NCBI GenBank assembly: GCA_905210545.1
Contig: CAJLXC010000013.1
Coordinates: 1 to 29,857, forward strand
Direction: 5' to 3'
Length of the DNA stretch: 29,857 bases
From: an uncultured Eubacteriales bacterium
GTDB taxonomy: Bacteria; Bacillota; Clostridia; Christensenellales; Borkfalkiaceae
Of this stretch, positions 1-7,992 are shown one piece after another. Numbering within the stretch: position 1 is the stretch's first letter; each line of letters starts with the position of its first letter. The translations under genes and the position numbers were made by a program. Below the pieces are notes generated by a model. The model was not told the DNA's origin. It did no database searches and was given only the letters and a program-made list of their open reading frames with translations.

Positions 1-2
1 TT

Positions 3-611
3 TTATAGATTTTCCGTTTCGTAAATAACGAGAGCTTCTCCGCTATTTATTTTAAGCGCAACCGTTTCCGTTACGGAAACGTTGCTTATACCGCGCGTAT
101 CTCCGGAGGTAAGCGTAAGATTTTCCAGCGGATAATACAGTCCCTCGCTCCCCGCAAAGGAACAATCGCCGCCGTAAGGAATCAGCGACAACGCGCCTCC
201 TTTTTTCATTTTTTTACGCCATTCGCCGCTTATCAGTTCGGTAACGAACGCCCCGTCTATTATCTCGGCATTAAGCCCGAGATTATTTGCGATTTTAAGT
301 AACGCGATATTGCCGAGGATATGCTCCGTTTTGCCGCCGTACGCGCCGTAAATCGCTATTTCTTTTACTCCCGTTTCATAAGCGAGACGGACGGCACGTT
401 CGCCGTCGGTAAGATTTTTTTCCGGTTCTAAACGCAAAACCTTATCCACGCACGGAACGTACCCCAGACTGTCGAAATCGCCGACTATAGCCAAAGTTTT
501 TTTGTCTTTCAGTCTGTCTTTGAACCTGTACGCGCCGTCCGCGTAAATAACTGATAACTCTTTTACCTCGTCTTTAAGGTCGGGACAATTCAGTATAACG
601 GCTGTTTTCAT
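3..611 (-). CDS. thiN: Thiamine pyrophosphokinase
   Basis: Predicted to transfer pyrophosphate from ATP to thiamine, giving the cofactor thiamine diphosphate in the cytoplasm. The roughly 200-residue product carries the family motifs in order: a DGA segment, GDFDS (metal/ATP binding), an NLTDGE segment matching the family K-N/D-x-TD motif, and GGKTEHILGN. The C-terminal half is beta-rich with the SxSN-like substrate segment GISNVSV. The length matches single-domain bacterial ThiN. The frame is open to a GTG at 635, but the ATG at 611 fits the family start (MKTAVILN) and has a GGAAAAG-type site just upstream. It lies 39 bp downstream of the aldolase gene and is probably cotranscribed with it. 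The stop lies at the left window edge, so further operon genes cannot be seen. Confidence 0.88.
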   Translation of the reverse strand: MKTAVILNCPDLKDEVKELSVIYADGAYRFKDRLKDKKTLAIVGDFDSLGYVPCVDKVLRLEPEKNLTDGERAVRLAYETGVKEIAIYGAYGGKTEHILGNIALLKIANNLGLNAEIIDGAFVTELISGEWRKKMKKGGALSLIPYGGDCSFAGSEGLYYPLENLTLTSGDTRGISNVSVTETVALKINSGEALVIYETENL

Positions 612-650
612 TTTTTCTTTTCCGTATCGTCGCACGATTATCGAAATCGG

Positions 651-1304
651 TCAGATATTGTAATATTTCTTTCCTTCCTGCACGAATTCGTTTATCGCGC
701 GGTCGGTAAGCGGATGATAAATCATCTTGGGGAACAGATTTACGGGTATCGTCAGACTCTGAATACCTTTCATAGAAACCATGTGAATCTGCTCTACGTT
801 TGAAAAGCTTGCCGCAAGAACTTTACAGTTTACCTGAGCTTCGGTAAGAAGTCTGTGAATGTTGGCTGCGATTTCAACGCCGTTTATCGCTATGTTGTCG
901 AGTCTGTTGACGTAAGGCGCAACGTATTTCGCGCCGGCGGAAGCCGCAAGCAACGCCTGTTGCGGCGTGAAAATCGCGGTAGCGGTGATATTATAGCCGT
1001 TTGCAGAAAGACATTTTATAGCCTTAATACCGTTTTCGGTCACGGGAATTTTAATAAAAGTGTTTTCGCCGCCGAGTTTAACGAGTTTTTCCGCATCGGA
1101 AACGATACCTTTATAATCTTCCGATATAACCTGAACGTGAAGCATTTTATCTCCGATTATTTCCCTTATGCCCTTAACCGCGGAAACCACGTCTATTCCG
1201 CAACGGGAAAGTATAAGCGGGTTTGTAGTAACGCCCGCGATGGGGTAAAATTCGTTGATGCGTTTTATTTCTTTTAAGTCCGCACTGTCAATCATGTATT
1301 CCAT
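651..1304 (-). CDS. fsa: Transaldolase / fructose-6-phosphate aldolase family (TalC/MipB type)
   Basis: A small single-domain class I aldolase of 217 residues, the size of the TalC/FSA subfamily rather than the roughly 320-residue classical transaldolases. Family segments seen are GVTTNPLIL near the N-terminus, the Schiff-base lysine in FIKIPVT, ITATAIFT, APYVNRLD and LAASFSN. Family members either transfer dihydroxyacetone units (transaldolase) or cleave fructose 6-phosphate; sequence alone does not decide which. The ATG is preceded by an AAAGGAG site at good spacing. It is the first gene of a two-gene unit with thiN, driven by a promoter at 1350-1379 that overlaps a dispersed repeat. Confidence 0.88.
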   Translation of the reverse strand: MEYMIDSADLKEIKRINEFYPIAGVTTNPLILSRCGIDVVSAVKGIREIIGDKMLHVQVISEDYKGIVSDAEKLVKLGGENTFIKIPVTENGIKAIKCLSANGYNITATAIFTPQQALLAASAGAKYVAPYVNRLDNIAINGVEIAANIHRLLTEAQVNCKVLAASFSNVEQIHMVSMKGIQSLTIPVNLFPKMIYHPLTDRAINEFVQEGKKYYNI

Positions 1305-1349
1305 AAAAAATATCTCCTTTAATTTTTATCTTCTTTTTTAGTTATTATC

Positions 1350-1379
1350 ATTATATAACGTCAAGGGGTTATTTTGCAA
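1350..1379 (-). promoter_or_regulatory. Sigma-A-type promoter for the aldolase-thiN unit
   Basis: On the minus strand TTGCAA (1374-1379) and TATAAT (1350-1355) are 18 bp apart, about 45 bp before the aldolase ATG. The -35 hexamer and most of the spacer lie inside dispersed repeat copy A, so the repeat contributes to this promoter. This is a sequence match only. Confidence 0.55.
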
Positions 1380-1516
1380 GGGAAAGAGACTGTTTTCCGA
1401 GTCCGCCCCTATTCCCCTGCACCCCGTTACCCTGAAAACTCCTCATATCCCCCTGCCTCTTATTCTTTAAGGGGGGCATTTTTCTTTGTCATTACGAGCG
1501 TAGCGTGGTAATCTCA
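1359..1516 (+). repeat. Dispersed composite repeat, copy A
   Basis: The core begins with GTCAAGGGG and runs to the TTCTTTAAGGGG segment near 1475. It closely matches copies at 19269-19497 (same strand) and 24421-24563 (opposite strand). The core holds a hairpin-forming stretch in which GGGAAAGAGAC can pair with the later GTCCGCCCCTATTCCC. It is followed by TGTCATTACGAG...GTGGTAATCTC, the left half of the palindromic element that also follows the other copies. No open reading frame runs through it, so it looks like a non-coding, MITE-like or REP-like repeat. Confidence 0.8.
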
Positions 1517-1550
1517 TCTCTGTTTTTGCCGCATTTCTCTTTTAAAATTC

Positions 1551-1578
1551 AAAAAGCAATAAACTTGGTTTACTGCTT
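1551..1578 (-). terminator. Rho-independent terminator of a short transcript
   Basis: On the minus strand AAGCAGTAAAC and GTTTATTGCTT form an 11-bp stem (one G-U pair) with a CAA loop, followed by TTTTT. It lies about 70-95 bp downstream of the promoter at 1654-1682 and would end a short RNA before the aldolase gene. Confidence 0.6.
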
Positions 1579-1647
1579 CCTGAATAATATATGATAAGGG
1601 GGAAAATGATGAGCATTTTTTGTACCAAGGGGTTTTTCCCTTTCGAC
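1551..1647 (-). ncRNA. Candidate short transcript (small RNA or attenuated leader)
   Basis: A promoter at 1654-1682 and a terminator at 1551-1578 on the same strand bracket about 95 bp, enough for a small RNA. The transcript would begin with a second TTGTCGAAAG box and contain a small AAGGG/CCCTT hairpin. An ATG-started 24-codon reading frame has no ribosome binding site and reads through the terminator stem, so it is unlikely to be the product. I do not recognise an RNA family. The alternative is a conditional terminator in a long leader of the aldolase gene. Confidence 0.35.
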
Positions 1648-1682
1648 AATGATACTATATAACTTTCGACAATTTTTGTAAA
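1640..1682 (-). promoter_or_regulatory. Promoter with two Spo0A-box-like repeats
   Basis: On the minus strand TTTACA (1677-1682) and TATAGT (1654-1659) are separated by 17 bp. The 11-mer ATTGTCGAAAG occurs twice exactly: at 1663-1673 inside the spacer and at 1640-1650 across the expected start site. Each contains TGTCGAA, the consensus 0A box bound by the sporulation regulator Spo0A. Sites in the spacer and at +1 would be expected to repress. Spo0A control is an inference from the match. Confidence 0.55.
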
Positions 1683-1807
1683 GCGTTTTTAACCTGTTTT
1701 TAAATTTTTTTTGAAAAATTTTTTCACATTTTTTCGATATACGCCTTTTATTGTTTGTATTTACCAAAAAATGTTAAAAATTATCTCTTCTGTGAATCTA
1801 TAAACGA

Positions 1808-2266
1808 TTATCGACCCGCGTTTTCGTCATTAAGGGCGGTTTTTGCGGTTTTTATTTTTTTCAACGCTTCGGTATAGCCGTCAAAACCTTTGCCTACGAT
1901 GGTCGTAAACGCGAATTTTTTTACGTAACTTATTTTACGGAACTCTTCCCTGTCGTTCACGTCGGTTATGTGAACCTCCGCGGTTAAGATATTCACCGCT
2001 TTAAGCGCGTCTAAAATCGCCACGCTCGTATGCGTGAACGCCCCGGGGTTTATCACGATACCGTCGTAACGATTATACGCTTTCTGTATATATTCCACGA
2101 TTTTGCCTTCATAGTTGGACTGCACGCATTTAACCTTTACCCCGAGAACTTTTGCGTCGGCTTTGATTTTTTTTACGAGAGCCTTATACGACTTGTCGCC
2201 GTAAAGCTCCGGCTCTCTCACGCCGAGCATATTAAGATTAACACCGTTTATAACAAGTATCTTCAT
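1808..2266 (-). CDS. aroQ: 3-dehydroquinate dehydratase, type II
   Basis: Catalyses the third shikimate-pathway step, 3-dehydroquinate to 3-dehydroshikimate. The 152-residue length and motif order match the type II dodecameric enzyme: INGVNLNMLGVREPELYG at the N-terminus with the catalytic Tyr, SNYEGKIVEYI, NPGAFTHTSVAI, and EVHITDVNDREEFR with the catalytic His. Small departures from consensus are GVN for GPN and ILDAL for IRDAL. It is the last gene of the aro operon and its start overlaps the end of the aroE-aroK gene by 29 bp, which suggests translational coupling. No clear terminator is seen immediately downstream. Confidence 0.93.
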   Translation of the reverse strand: MKILVINGVNLNMLGVREPELYGDKSYKALVKKIKADAKVLGVKVKCVQSNYEGKIVEYIQKAYNRYDGIVINPGAFTHTSVAILDALKAVNILTAEVHITDVNDREEFRKISYVKKFAFTTIVGKGFDGYTEALKKIKTAKTALNDENAGR

Positions 2267-3476
2267 AAGCCTTTAATATCTCCTTTGCGACGACTTCCGC
2301 GGAGCGGTCGTTTTTTACGACCGTGTCGGTTGCCCGTTCGTAAGCTTCTTTTCGTTCTTCGTACAAAGCGAGAACGCCTTTTTTCTGCGACATCGGTCTG
2401 CCGTCGGTAATAAGCTCGGATAAATCTCTGTCTATCCTTATAAGCACGCCGTTGCTTTTAAGCGCGTCAACGTTTTCTTCTCTTATCGGCGCGCCGCCGC
2501 CTAACGCGATCACCGCGCCGCTCGTTTTCGCGACGGTTTTTATAACCGCCGTTTCAATTTCTCTGAACTTTGCTTCCCCGTCGGTTTTTATTATTTCGGC
2601 GGGAGTTCTGCCGATAGCTTTCTCTATCTCTTCGTCGGTATCGATAAATTTTCTGCCCGCGACACCTGCTACGAGTTTTCCCAAAACGGTTTTCCCTGCG
2701 GAAGGCATTCCGAACAGAACGATATTGCCGCGCCGCTTTACGATTCCGCGTATAACTTCTTCCGTTTCGCTCTCTTTATGCGCGCCGCCCGTCCAGATAT
2801 CTTCCGCGAGAAGAGCTTGTTCCGCCAGCATAGAAAGACCGTTCGAATAAACGAGCTTCAGTTTTTCCGCCTGTCTTAAAAGTTTGGTAAGAAACGGGTT
2901 ATAAATAAGGTCGAAAACCGCTTCCGCGTTCTTAAACGCCGCAAGGTCTACGGGCGCGACGTCCGTTTCGGGATACATACCCACGGGCGTTGCGTTGATA
3001 AATATCTGCGTGTCGCCCGCAAGCTGCGGATAATTGTTATAGTTTATCCCGCCCGAACGGCTGAGAAAGCGCACGGATTTCGCCCCGCCGTTTTTCGCGC
3101 AATAAAAAACTGTTTGCGCCGCGCCGCCCGTTCCGCCTATAAGCACCGACTTATCGCGGAAAGACACGCCCTTTCTTTTAAGCATATAATAAACGCCGCC
3201 TATATCCGTGTTATAACCGTAAAGCTTTCCGTTCTCACGCTTTACCGTATTAACGCTGCCCGTTTCGCAAGCTTCACGCGAGAGAACGTCCGAAAGCGCG
3301 GCGGCGTTCTTTTTATAAGGTATGGTAACGTTAAAGCCGTCGTAACCGCCCGCGACGAAAAACGGACTTACCTGTTCTTCGTCAAGTTCTTTAAGAGTAT
3401 AATCGAAGCCGCGCCCGCAATGAACGTCGCAGGAATAGCTGTGCGACAGTTTTTTGCCTATCAGACAATATTTCAT
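2238..3476 (-). CDS. aroE-aroK: Shikimate dehydrogenase - shikimate kinase fusion
   Basis: A 412-residue protein joining two consecutive shikimate-pathway enzymes. Residues 1-240 are shikimate dehydrogenase: GKKLSHSYS, NVTIPYKK with the catalytic Lys at about 55, GYNTD with Asp 91, the NADP-binding GGTGGAAQT at 114-122 and INATPVGM at 160-167. Residues 250-410 are shikimate kinase: Walker A GMPSAGKT at 256-263, FIDTDEE near 278, FREIE with the substrate-binding Arg near 305, GGGAP at 326-330 and a DGRPM lid segment. The dehydrogenase half is somewhat shorter than typical stand-alone AroE. No break separates the halves, so this is a real fusion that could pass shikimate directly to the kinase. 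It lies 17 bp downstream of pheA. Confidence 0.93.
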   Translation of the reverse strand: MKYCLIGKKLSHSYSCDVHCGRGFDYTLKELDEEQVSPFFVAGGYDGFNVTIPYKKNAAALSDVLSREACETGSVNTVKRENGKLYGYNTDIGGVYYMLKRKGVSFRDKSVLIGGTGGAAQTVFYCAKNGGAKSVRFLSRSGGINYNNYPQLAGDTQIFINATPVGMYPETDVAPVDLAAFKNAEAVFDLIYNPFLTKLLRQAEKLKLVYSNGLSMLAEQALLAEDIWTGGAHKESETEEVIRGIVKRRGNIVLFGMPSAGKTVLGKLVAGVAGRKFIDTDEEIEKAIGRTPAEIIKTDGEAKFREIETAVIKTVAKTSGAVIALGGGAPIREENVDALKSNGVLIRIDRDLSELITDGRPMSQKKGVLALYEERKEAYERATDTVVKNDRSAEVVAKEILKAYEDTCYKRC

Positions 3477-3493
3477 AATCCGCTCCGCCGATT

Positions 3494-4636
3494 TTAAGAC
3501 AATTCTTTATACGCGCCCAGAAACACGAACTTATCGGAGTCGTTTTCGAGCGAAGCGATCGCGTCGGTAACGACCTTGTCGGTTATTTCGCCCTCGAAAT
3601 CGAAGTAGAACATAAACTCGAAGTCGGTGTTGGGAACGGGGCGGCTTTCTATCTTGGTAAGATTAAGCCCCTGCGCGGCAAAGCCGTTAAGCACGCCCGC
3701 AAGCCCGCCGGGTTTGTGCGGCAACGTGGTCATAACGCTTATTTTATCGCTTCCCTTAAAAATTTCGAGCCGCTTGCCTATGCATATAAAGCGGGTGTAA
3801 TTGCTTGCTTCGTCCTGAACGTTTCTCTGCAGAATTTTAAGACCGTAAGCTTCCGCGCAATCGGTCGAACAGATGACGGCGAGCGTCTTGTCTTTTTCTT
3901 CCGCAACGCACTTTGCCGCCACGGCGGTGTTCGTTTCTTCTTCCACGACGAAATCGCGCGATTTAAGCAGTTTTTCGCTCTGTCTTAAAGCTTGCGGGTG
4001 CGAAACGATGCGTTTTATATCTTTAAACTCCGCGCCGTTTACGGATGCAAGACAATGCTCTATCTTTACTTTCGCCGCGCGCACTATATGAAAATCGTGC
4101 TTTTTCATAAGGTCGTAAACCTCGGTCACAGACCCCGCGGTGCTGTTTTCTATGGGCAGAACGCCGTATTCGCACAGACCTCTTTCTACCGCCGAGAATA
4201 CTCCGTCGAAATTCTTAAAGTACGTTACGTCGCATATAGGGAAAATCTTTTTAGCCGCCGCGCCGCCGTACGCGCCGTTTACGCCCTGACACGCGACCGC
4301 AGCCCGCGCGGGCGCGTTTTTAAGCCCGTTTTTTATCAGCCGGTTGATTTCTTCTACCGTAGAAGAAGTTCTGCCGATAATCTCCGACTGATACGCCTTG
4401 CTCACGGAAAAAATAACGGAATACAATTCCTTTAAGTACTTGGCGTAATTTTCCGGCAGTCCTTCGGTCAGACGGAACAACACGGCGTTTTCTCTCGCGG
4501 GGTCGCTCACGGGGGAAGCGGAATTTTTCTTTGCTTCCGCAATCTCTTTGCATATTTCCATTCTTTTTACGAACGCGTCTTTAATAACGTCGTCCGTCGA
4601 GTCTATCGCTTTTCTTATTTCGTTTACGTCTTTCAT
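3494..4636 (-). CDS. pheA: Bifunctional chorismate mutase / prephenate dehydratase
   Basis: Makes phenylpyruvate from chorismate in the phenylalanine branch. Three domains are visible in 380 residues. An AroQ-class chorismate mutase helix bundle covers about 1-90, with IRKAIDSTDD and DPARENAVL. A prephenate dehydratase domain covers about 112-290, with NSTAGSV near 164 and the catalytic TRF at 281-283. A C-terminal ACT domain covers about 298-375, with GGLAGVL near 310 and ESRP at 330-333, the segments that bind phenylalanine in feedback-inhibited relatives. The enzyme is therefore probably inhibited by Phe, on top of attenuation of the operon. It follows aroC with a 31-bp gap. Confidence 0.94.
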   Translation of the reverse strand: MKDVNEIRKAIDSTDDVIKDAFVKRMEICKEIAEAKKNSASPVSDPARENAVLFRLTEGLPENYAKYLKELYSVIFSVSKAYQSEIIGRTSSTVEEINRLIKNGLKNAPARAAVACQGVNGAYGGAAAKKIFPICDVTYFKNFDGVFSAVERGLCEYGVLPIENSTAGSVTEVYDLMKKHDFHIVRAAKVKIEHCLASVNGAEFKDIKRIVSHPQALRQSEKLLKSRDFVVEEETNTAVAAKCVAEEKDKTLAVICSTDCAEAYGLKILQRNVQDEASNYTRFICIGKRLEIFKGSDKISVMTTLPHKPGGLAGVLNGFAAQGLNLTKIESRPVPNTDFEFMFYFDFEGEITDKVVTDAIASLENDSDKFVFLGAYKELS

Positions 4637-4667
4637 ATAACTCTCCGTTTTCCGGTAATTTTTATTT

Positions 4668-5723
4668 TTACACGCCTTCGTCCGTCAGCGCGATCGCGAC
4701 CGCGCTTTCTATACAAGGCACCGCCCTCGGAACTATGCAGGCGTCGTGTCTGCCTTTTATCTCTATTTCGCAATTCTCTTTTTTCACGAGATCCACGGTG
4801 CGTTGAAGTCTTCCCACGGACGGGGTAGGTCTTACGGCAACGCTCAAGGTCACGGGCGCGCCGTTGGTTATTCCGCCGTTTATACCGCCCGCGGCGTTGG
4901 AATAAAACCCGACTTCGCCGTCTTTATAATAAAGCTCGTCGTTGGCTTTGCCGCCCCGCATTCCGCACAGGTCGAAGCCTCTGCCGAACTCTACGCCCTT
5001 TACCGCGGGAACGGCAAAAAGCAAAGATGAAAGTTTGCCTTCTAACCCCTCGAACAGACTGTCGCCTATCCCCTTAGGCAATCCGAAAACCACGCAGTCA
5101 ATTCTCCCGCCGACGGAATCGCGCTCGCTTTTCGCTCCGGCTATTTCCGCGAGCATCTCTTCTTTTTTATCGAGCGAAGGGTAGCCGTTATCCCTTAAAC
5201 GCACTATTTCTTCGTAACTTAAATCGGAGGTCTTATAGTTTTTGCCGAAGACCTTGCCCGTCTGCGAAACGTAAGCGCAAATTTTCACGCCCTTGTCGGA
5301 AAGTCTTTTTTTGCAGATTCCGCCCACCACGCAAAACGGCGCGGTCAGTCTGCCGGAAAATCTGCCGCCGCCCGTAAAATCGAGCGCGCCGTCTTTAAGA
5401 TACCTGCAATAATCGGCGTGCGACGGGCGCGGCTTGCCGTAAAGCTCGTTATAATCGGAACTTTTTACGTCTTTATTCAATATATAAAAGGAAAAATCGC
5501 CGCCGATCGTTCCGTCAAACGGCTTGTCGAACACGGGAACGTCGTCTTCTTTTCTCGCCGTGGAAAAAACGCCCGAGCTTGCCCGTCTGCGGGCAAGAAA
5601 CGCGCCGAGCTCTTCTTTCGTGATATGCGTTTCGGGCATATTTTTCACCGTCGCGCCTATTCTTTCCGAATGCGATTCCCCGAAAATATCTATTTCGAGA
5701 AGCTTTCCTTTAAAAGCCGACAT
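4668..5723 (-). CDS. aroC: Chorismate synthase
   Basis: Converts 5-enolpyruvylshikimate 3-phosphate to chorismate using reduced FMN, the last common shikimate step. The 351-residue product begins with the family signature GESHSERIGATV and has RPSHADY, GGGRFSGRLTAP and, near the C-terminus, GRHDACIVPRAVP. These match the clostridial branch (FSGRLTAP in place of the proteobacterial SxRET). RPSHAD instead of RPGHAD is a small divergence. The ATG overlaps the 3' end of aroA by 14 bp, so the two genes are coupled. Confidence 0.93.
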   Translation of the reverse strand: MSAFKGKLLEIDIFGESHSERIGATVKNMPETHITKEELGAFLARRRASSGVFSTARKEDDVPVFDKPFDGTIGGDFSFYILNKDVKSSDYNELYGKPRPSHADYCRYLKDGALDFTGGGRFSGRLTAPFCVVGGICKKRLSDKGVKICAYVSQTGKVFGKNYKTSDLSYEEIVRLRDNGYPSLDKKEEMLAEIAGAKSERDSVGGRIDCVVFGLPKGIGDSLFEGLEGKLSSLLFAVPAVKGVEFGRGFDLCGMRGGKANDELYYKDGEVGFYSNAAGGINGGITNGAPVTLSVAVRPTPSVGRLQRTVDLVKKENCEIEIKGRHDACIVPRAVPCIESAVAIALTDEGV

Positions 5724-6960
5724 ATACTTTACCTCCGAGTTTTTTCACGTCCTCATAAAAGCGAGGATAAGACTTTTCTACGGCTTCCGCGGCAGAAATC
5801 GTGCTTTCGCCCACGGCGTAACAAGCAAGCACCGCCGCCGACATAGCCGTTCTGTGATCGTTTCCGCTGTCGATACGAAAACCTTTCGGGCTGCCGCCGT
5901 AAACGTATAGCGATTTGCCGTCCGTTTCCGCTTTTATTCCGGCAGCGGCCAGAGTGTTTATTATCGCGGCGATTCTGTCGCTTTCTTTATATTTAAGGTT
6001 TTCTACCCCGCGAAGCTCCGTTCTGCCTTCCGCAAACGCGGCTACCACGGATATTATCTGCGCGAGATCGGGAACGTTTTCGCAATCTATCGTCTGCGCC
6101 GTCAGTTTGCCGAGCCGCGGTTTTGCCGCCGACACCGAGTCTTTGCCGAACGTTACTTCCGCGCCGAAGCGTTTTAATATCTCCGCGACGGCGGCGTCTC
6201 CCTGCAACGACTTCGGATTTAATCCCGATACCGTGACCGAACCGCCTATCGCGCCCGCGGCAAGCGCGAAAGCCGCGCCCGACCAGTCGCCTTCCGCCCG
6301 CGTATTATCGGAAAGGTCGTATTTCTGCCCGCCTTTTATAAAGAAACCGTTTTCGGTTTTTTCTACGGCGATTCCGCTATCCTTTAAGACGGAAAGAGTT
6401 ATTTCTATATACGGCTTGCTCACTTCACGCCCCGTGACTGTTATCTCGCAGTCTTCTCCGATAAGCGGCGAAGCGAGGAGAAGTCCCGTCACGTATTGCG
6501 AGCTTACGCTCGCGTCGGCTACGAGATTGCCGCCTTTAAGCTTGCCGCGGAACGAAAAATTCTTTTCGCGAACGCCCCCGCGTTCAAGGCATTCTATAAG
6601 CGGCAGGCACGGTCTCGACAAAAGCTTTTTTGTTCCCGTAAAAGTCGCGTCCGCGCCGAGCGCGGCGGCGATCGGTATAAAGAACCGCAGCGTAGAACCG
6701 CTTTCTCCGCAATCTAAGACCGCGTTTTTATTAAGACTGAACCCGCGCGAAACGAAATCTCCGTTTATTATTCCGCAATCCGCGCCGAGACTTTTGAGAA
6801 CGCGCGCCGTTGCGAGAACGTCTTTCGATTCCCCGACGGAACGTACCGTTTTTTCGCCGCCCGACAAGCTCGCCGCAATCATCAGTCTGTGCGCGAACGA
6901 TTTAGACGGCGGCGCGATTATTTCGCCGCACAGCGGCGCGGGAGAAATTTTTGCAATCAT
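5710..6960 (-). CDS. aroA: 3-phosphoshikimate 1-carboxyvinyltransferase (EPSP synthase)
   Basis: Transfers enolpyruvyl from PEP to shikimate 3-phosphate, the step blocked by glyphosate in sensitive enzymes. The 416-residue sequence shows PSKSFAHRL at the N-terminus, CGESGSTLRFF (PEP-binding loop), SSQYVTGLLLA, EGDWSGAAF, KESDRI and the C-terminal GNDHRTAM. Lengths and order match the two-domain inside-out barrel. The GESGSTLRF loop differs from the NAGTAMR of E. coli-type enzymes, so glyphosate sensitivity cannot be inferred. The start overlaps the stop of aroB by 4 bp. Confidence 0.94.
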   Translation of the reverse strand: MIAKISPAPLCGEIIAPPSKSFAHRLMIAASLSGGEKTVRSVGESKDVLATARVLKSLGADCGIINGDFVSRGFSLNKNAVLDCGESGSTLRFFIPIAAALGADATFTGTKKLLSRPCLPLIECLERGGVREKNFSFRGKLKGGNLVADASVSSQYVTGLLLASPLIGEDCEITVTGREVSKPYIEITLSVLKDSGIAVEKTENGFFIKGGQKYDLSDNTRAEGDWSGAAFALAAGAIGGSVTVSGLNPKSLQGDAAVAEILKRFGAEVTFGKDSVSAAKPRLGKLTAQTIDCENVPDLAQIISVVAAFAEGRTELRGVENLKYKESDRIAAIINTLAAAGIKAETDGKSLYVYGGSPKGFRIDSGNDHRTAMSAAVLACYAVGESTISAAEAVEKSYPRFYEDVKKLGGKVYVGF

Positions 6961-7991
6961 AACAACGCTTCGCCTTTTTTAAGAAATTCTTTTAAGTCCG
7001 ATACGGGAATTTTGACCGTTTCGGCGTTAAGATCGCCGTTTATAAGCACGAACGTCACGCCGACGCCGTCGCTTTTTTTATCGGATAAAATCGCCCGATA
7101 CAGCTCTTCGGGCGAAAACTCGCACGACAGGTCGGAGAAAAAATCCAGCCTTTTTTCGAGCTTTGCGGTAATTTCTTCGCCGTAACCGTAATACGCGCGG
7201 GACAAAGCGAGTGCGTAACGGATTCCTTTAGCGACGCATATTCCGTGCGGAACGGTAAATTCGGACAGTCTTTCTATCGCATGCCCCACGGTATGACCGA
7301 AATTAAGAAGCTTTCTTCTGCCGCTTTCCCGCTCGTCTTCGGAAACTATTTCCGCTTTAATTTTAAGGCAATCGGAAACGAGTTTTTCGGTAATTCTGTT
7401 TTTAACGCAGATATTCTCGCCGCGCGGAAGATAAGAATATTTGATTACTTCTCCCATGCCGCTTTCCGTTTCCGTGACAGGCAGAGTTTTTAAAAAACCT
7501 AAGTTTATATAAACGGCGTCCGGCTGATAGAAGGTTCCGCATAGATTTTTGCCGCGACTTAAATTCACCGCGGTTTTGCCGCCGACAGACGAATCTACCA
7601 TAGAAAGAAGCGTCGTGGGGACGGCAAAAAGACCTATGCCCCGCATATACGTAGAAGCGACGAACGCGCCGAGATCCCCGACCATACCGCCGCCGAACGT
7701 TACCACGCAGTCGTTTCGGGTAAGTCCGTCGTCCGCAAGCGCGTTTAACAGCGCGCCGTAATTCATAAGGTTTTTGCTCTCTTCTCCGTTTTTGACTATA
7801 TGAAAAAAGGTGGTTTTATCCGCAAGCAACGCTTTTATCGTTTCGCCGTGCAGGCGGAACGCTTCGGAATCCGCAATGACGGCTACCTTATCGCCCTTAA
7901 TCAGCGGAAGCACGCAACGGGAAAACCCTTCCGCCTTTTCCGAAACGAATATTTTATATTTTTTAGAAGCTCTTACCGTAAGCTCGCGCAT
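6957..7991 (-). CDS. aroB: 3-dehydroquinate synthase
   Basis: Cyclises DAHP to 3-dehydroquinate, the second shikimate step, with NAD and a divalent metal. In 344 residues the family blocks are NGEESKN, the NAD-binding GGGMVGDLGAFVAS, YMRGIGLFAVPTTLLSMVD, SSVGGKTAVN, GEVIKYS, and the metal-binding NFGHTVGHAIE with a later HGICVAKG. Length and motif order are typical. It sits 1 bp downstream of tyrA and its stop overlaps the aroA start in an ATGA arrangement. Confidence 0.95.
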   Translation of the reverse strand: MRELTVRASKKYKIFVSEKAEGFSRCVLPLIKGDKVAVIADSEAFRLHGETIKALLADKTTFFHIVKNGEESKNLMNYGALLNALADDGLTRNDCVVTFGGGMVGDLGAFVASTYMRGIGLFAVPTTLLSMVDSSVGGKTAVNLSRGKNLCGTFYQPDAVYINLGFLKTLPVTETESGMGEVIKYSYLPRGENICVKNRITEKLVSDCLKIKAEIVSEDERESGRRKLLNFGHTVGHAIERLSEFTVPHGICVAKGIRYALALSRAYYGYGEEITAKLEKRLDFFSDLSCEFSPEELYRAILSDKKSDGVGVTFVLINGDLNAETVKIPVSDLKEFLKKGEALL

Positions 7992-7992
7992 A

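Noticed and set aside
1570..1767. 65-codon open frame on the minus strand upstream of the aldolase
   Set aside because: It is Lys/Asn-rich low-complexity translation of AT-rich DNA, has no ribosome binding site, and overlaps a promoter, two operator-like boxes and a terminator, which explain the region better.
5915..6982. 355-codon open frame on the plus strand opposite aroA
   Set aside because: It is a shadow of aroA, caused by its codon pattern; the product is Ser/Arg/Pro-rich with no recognisable domain.
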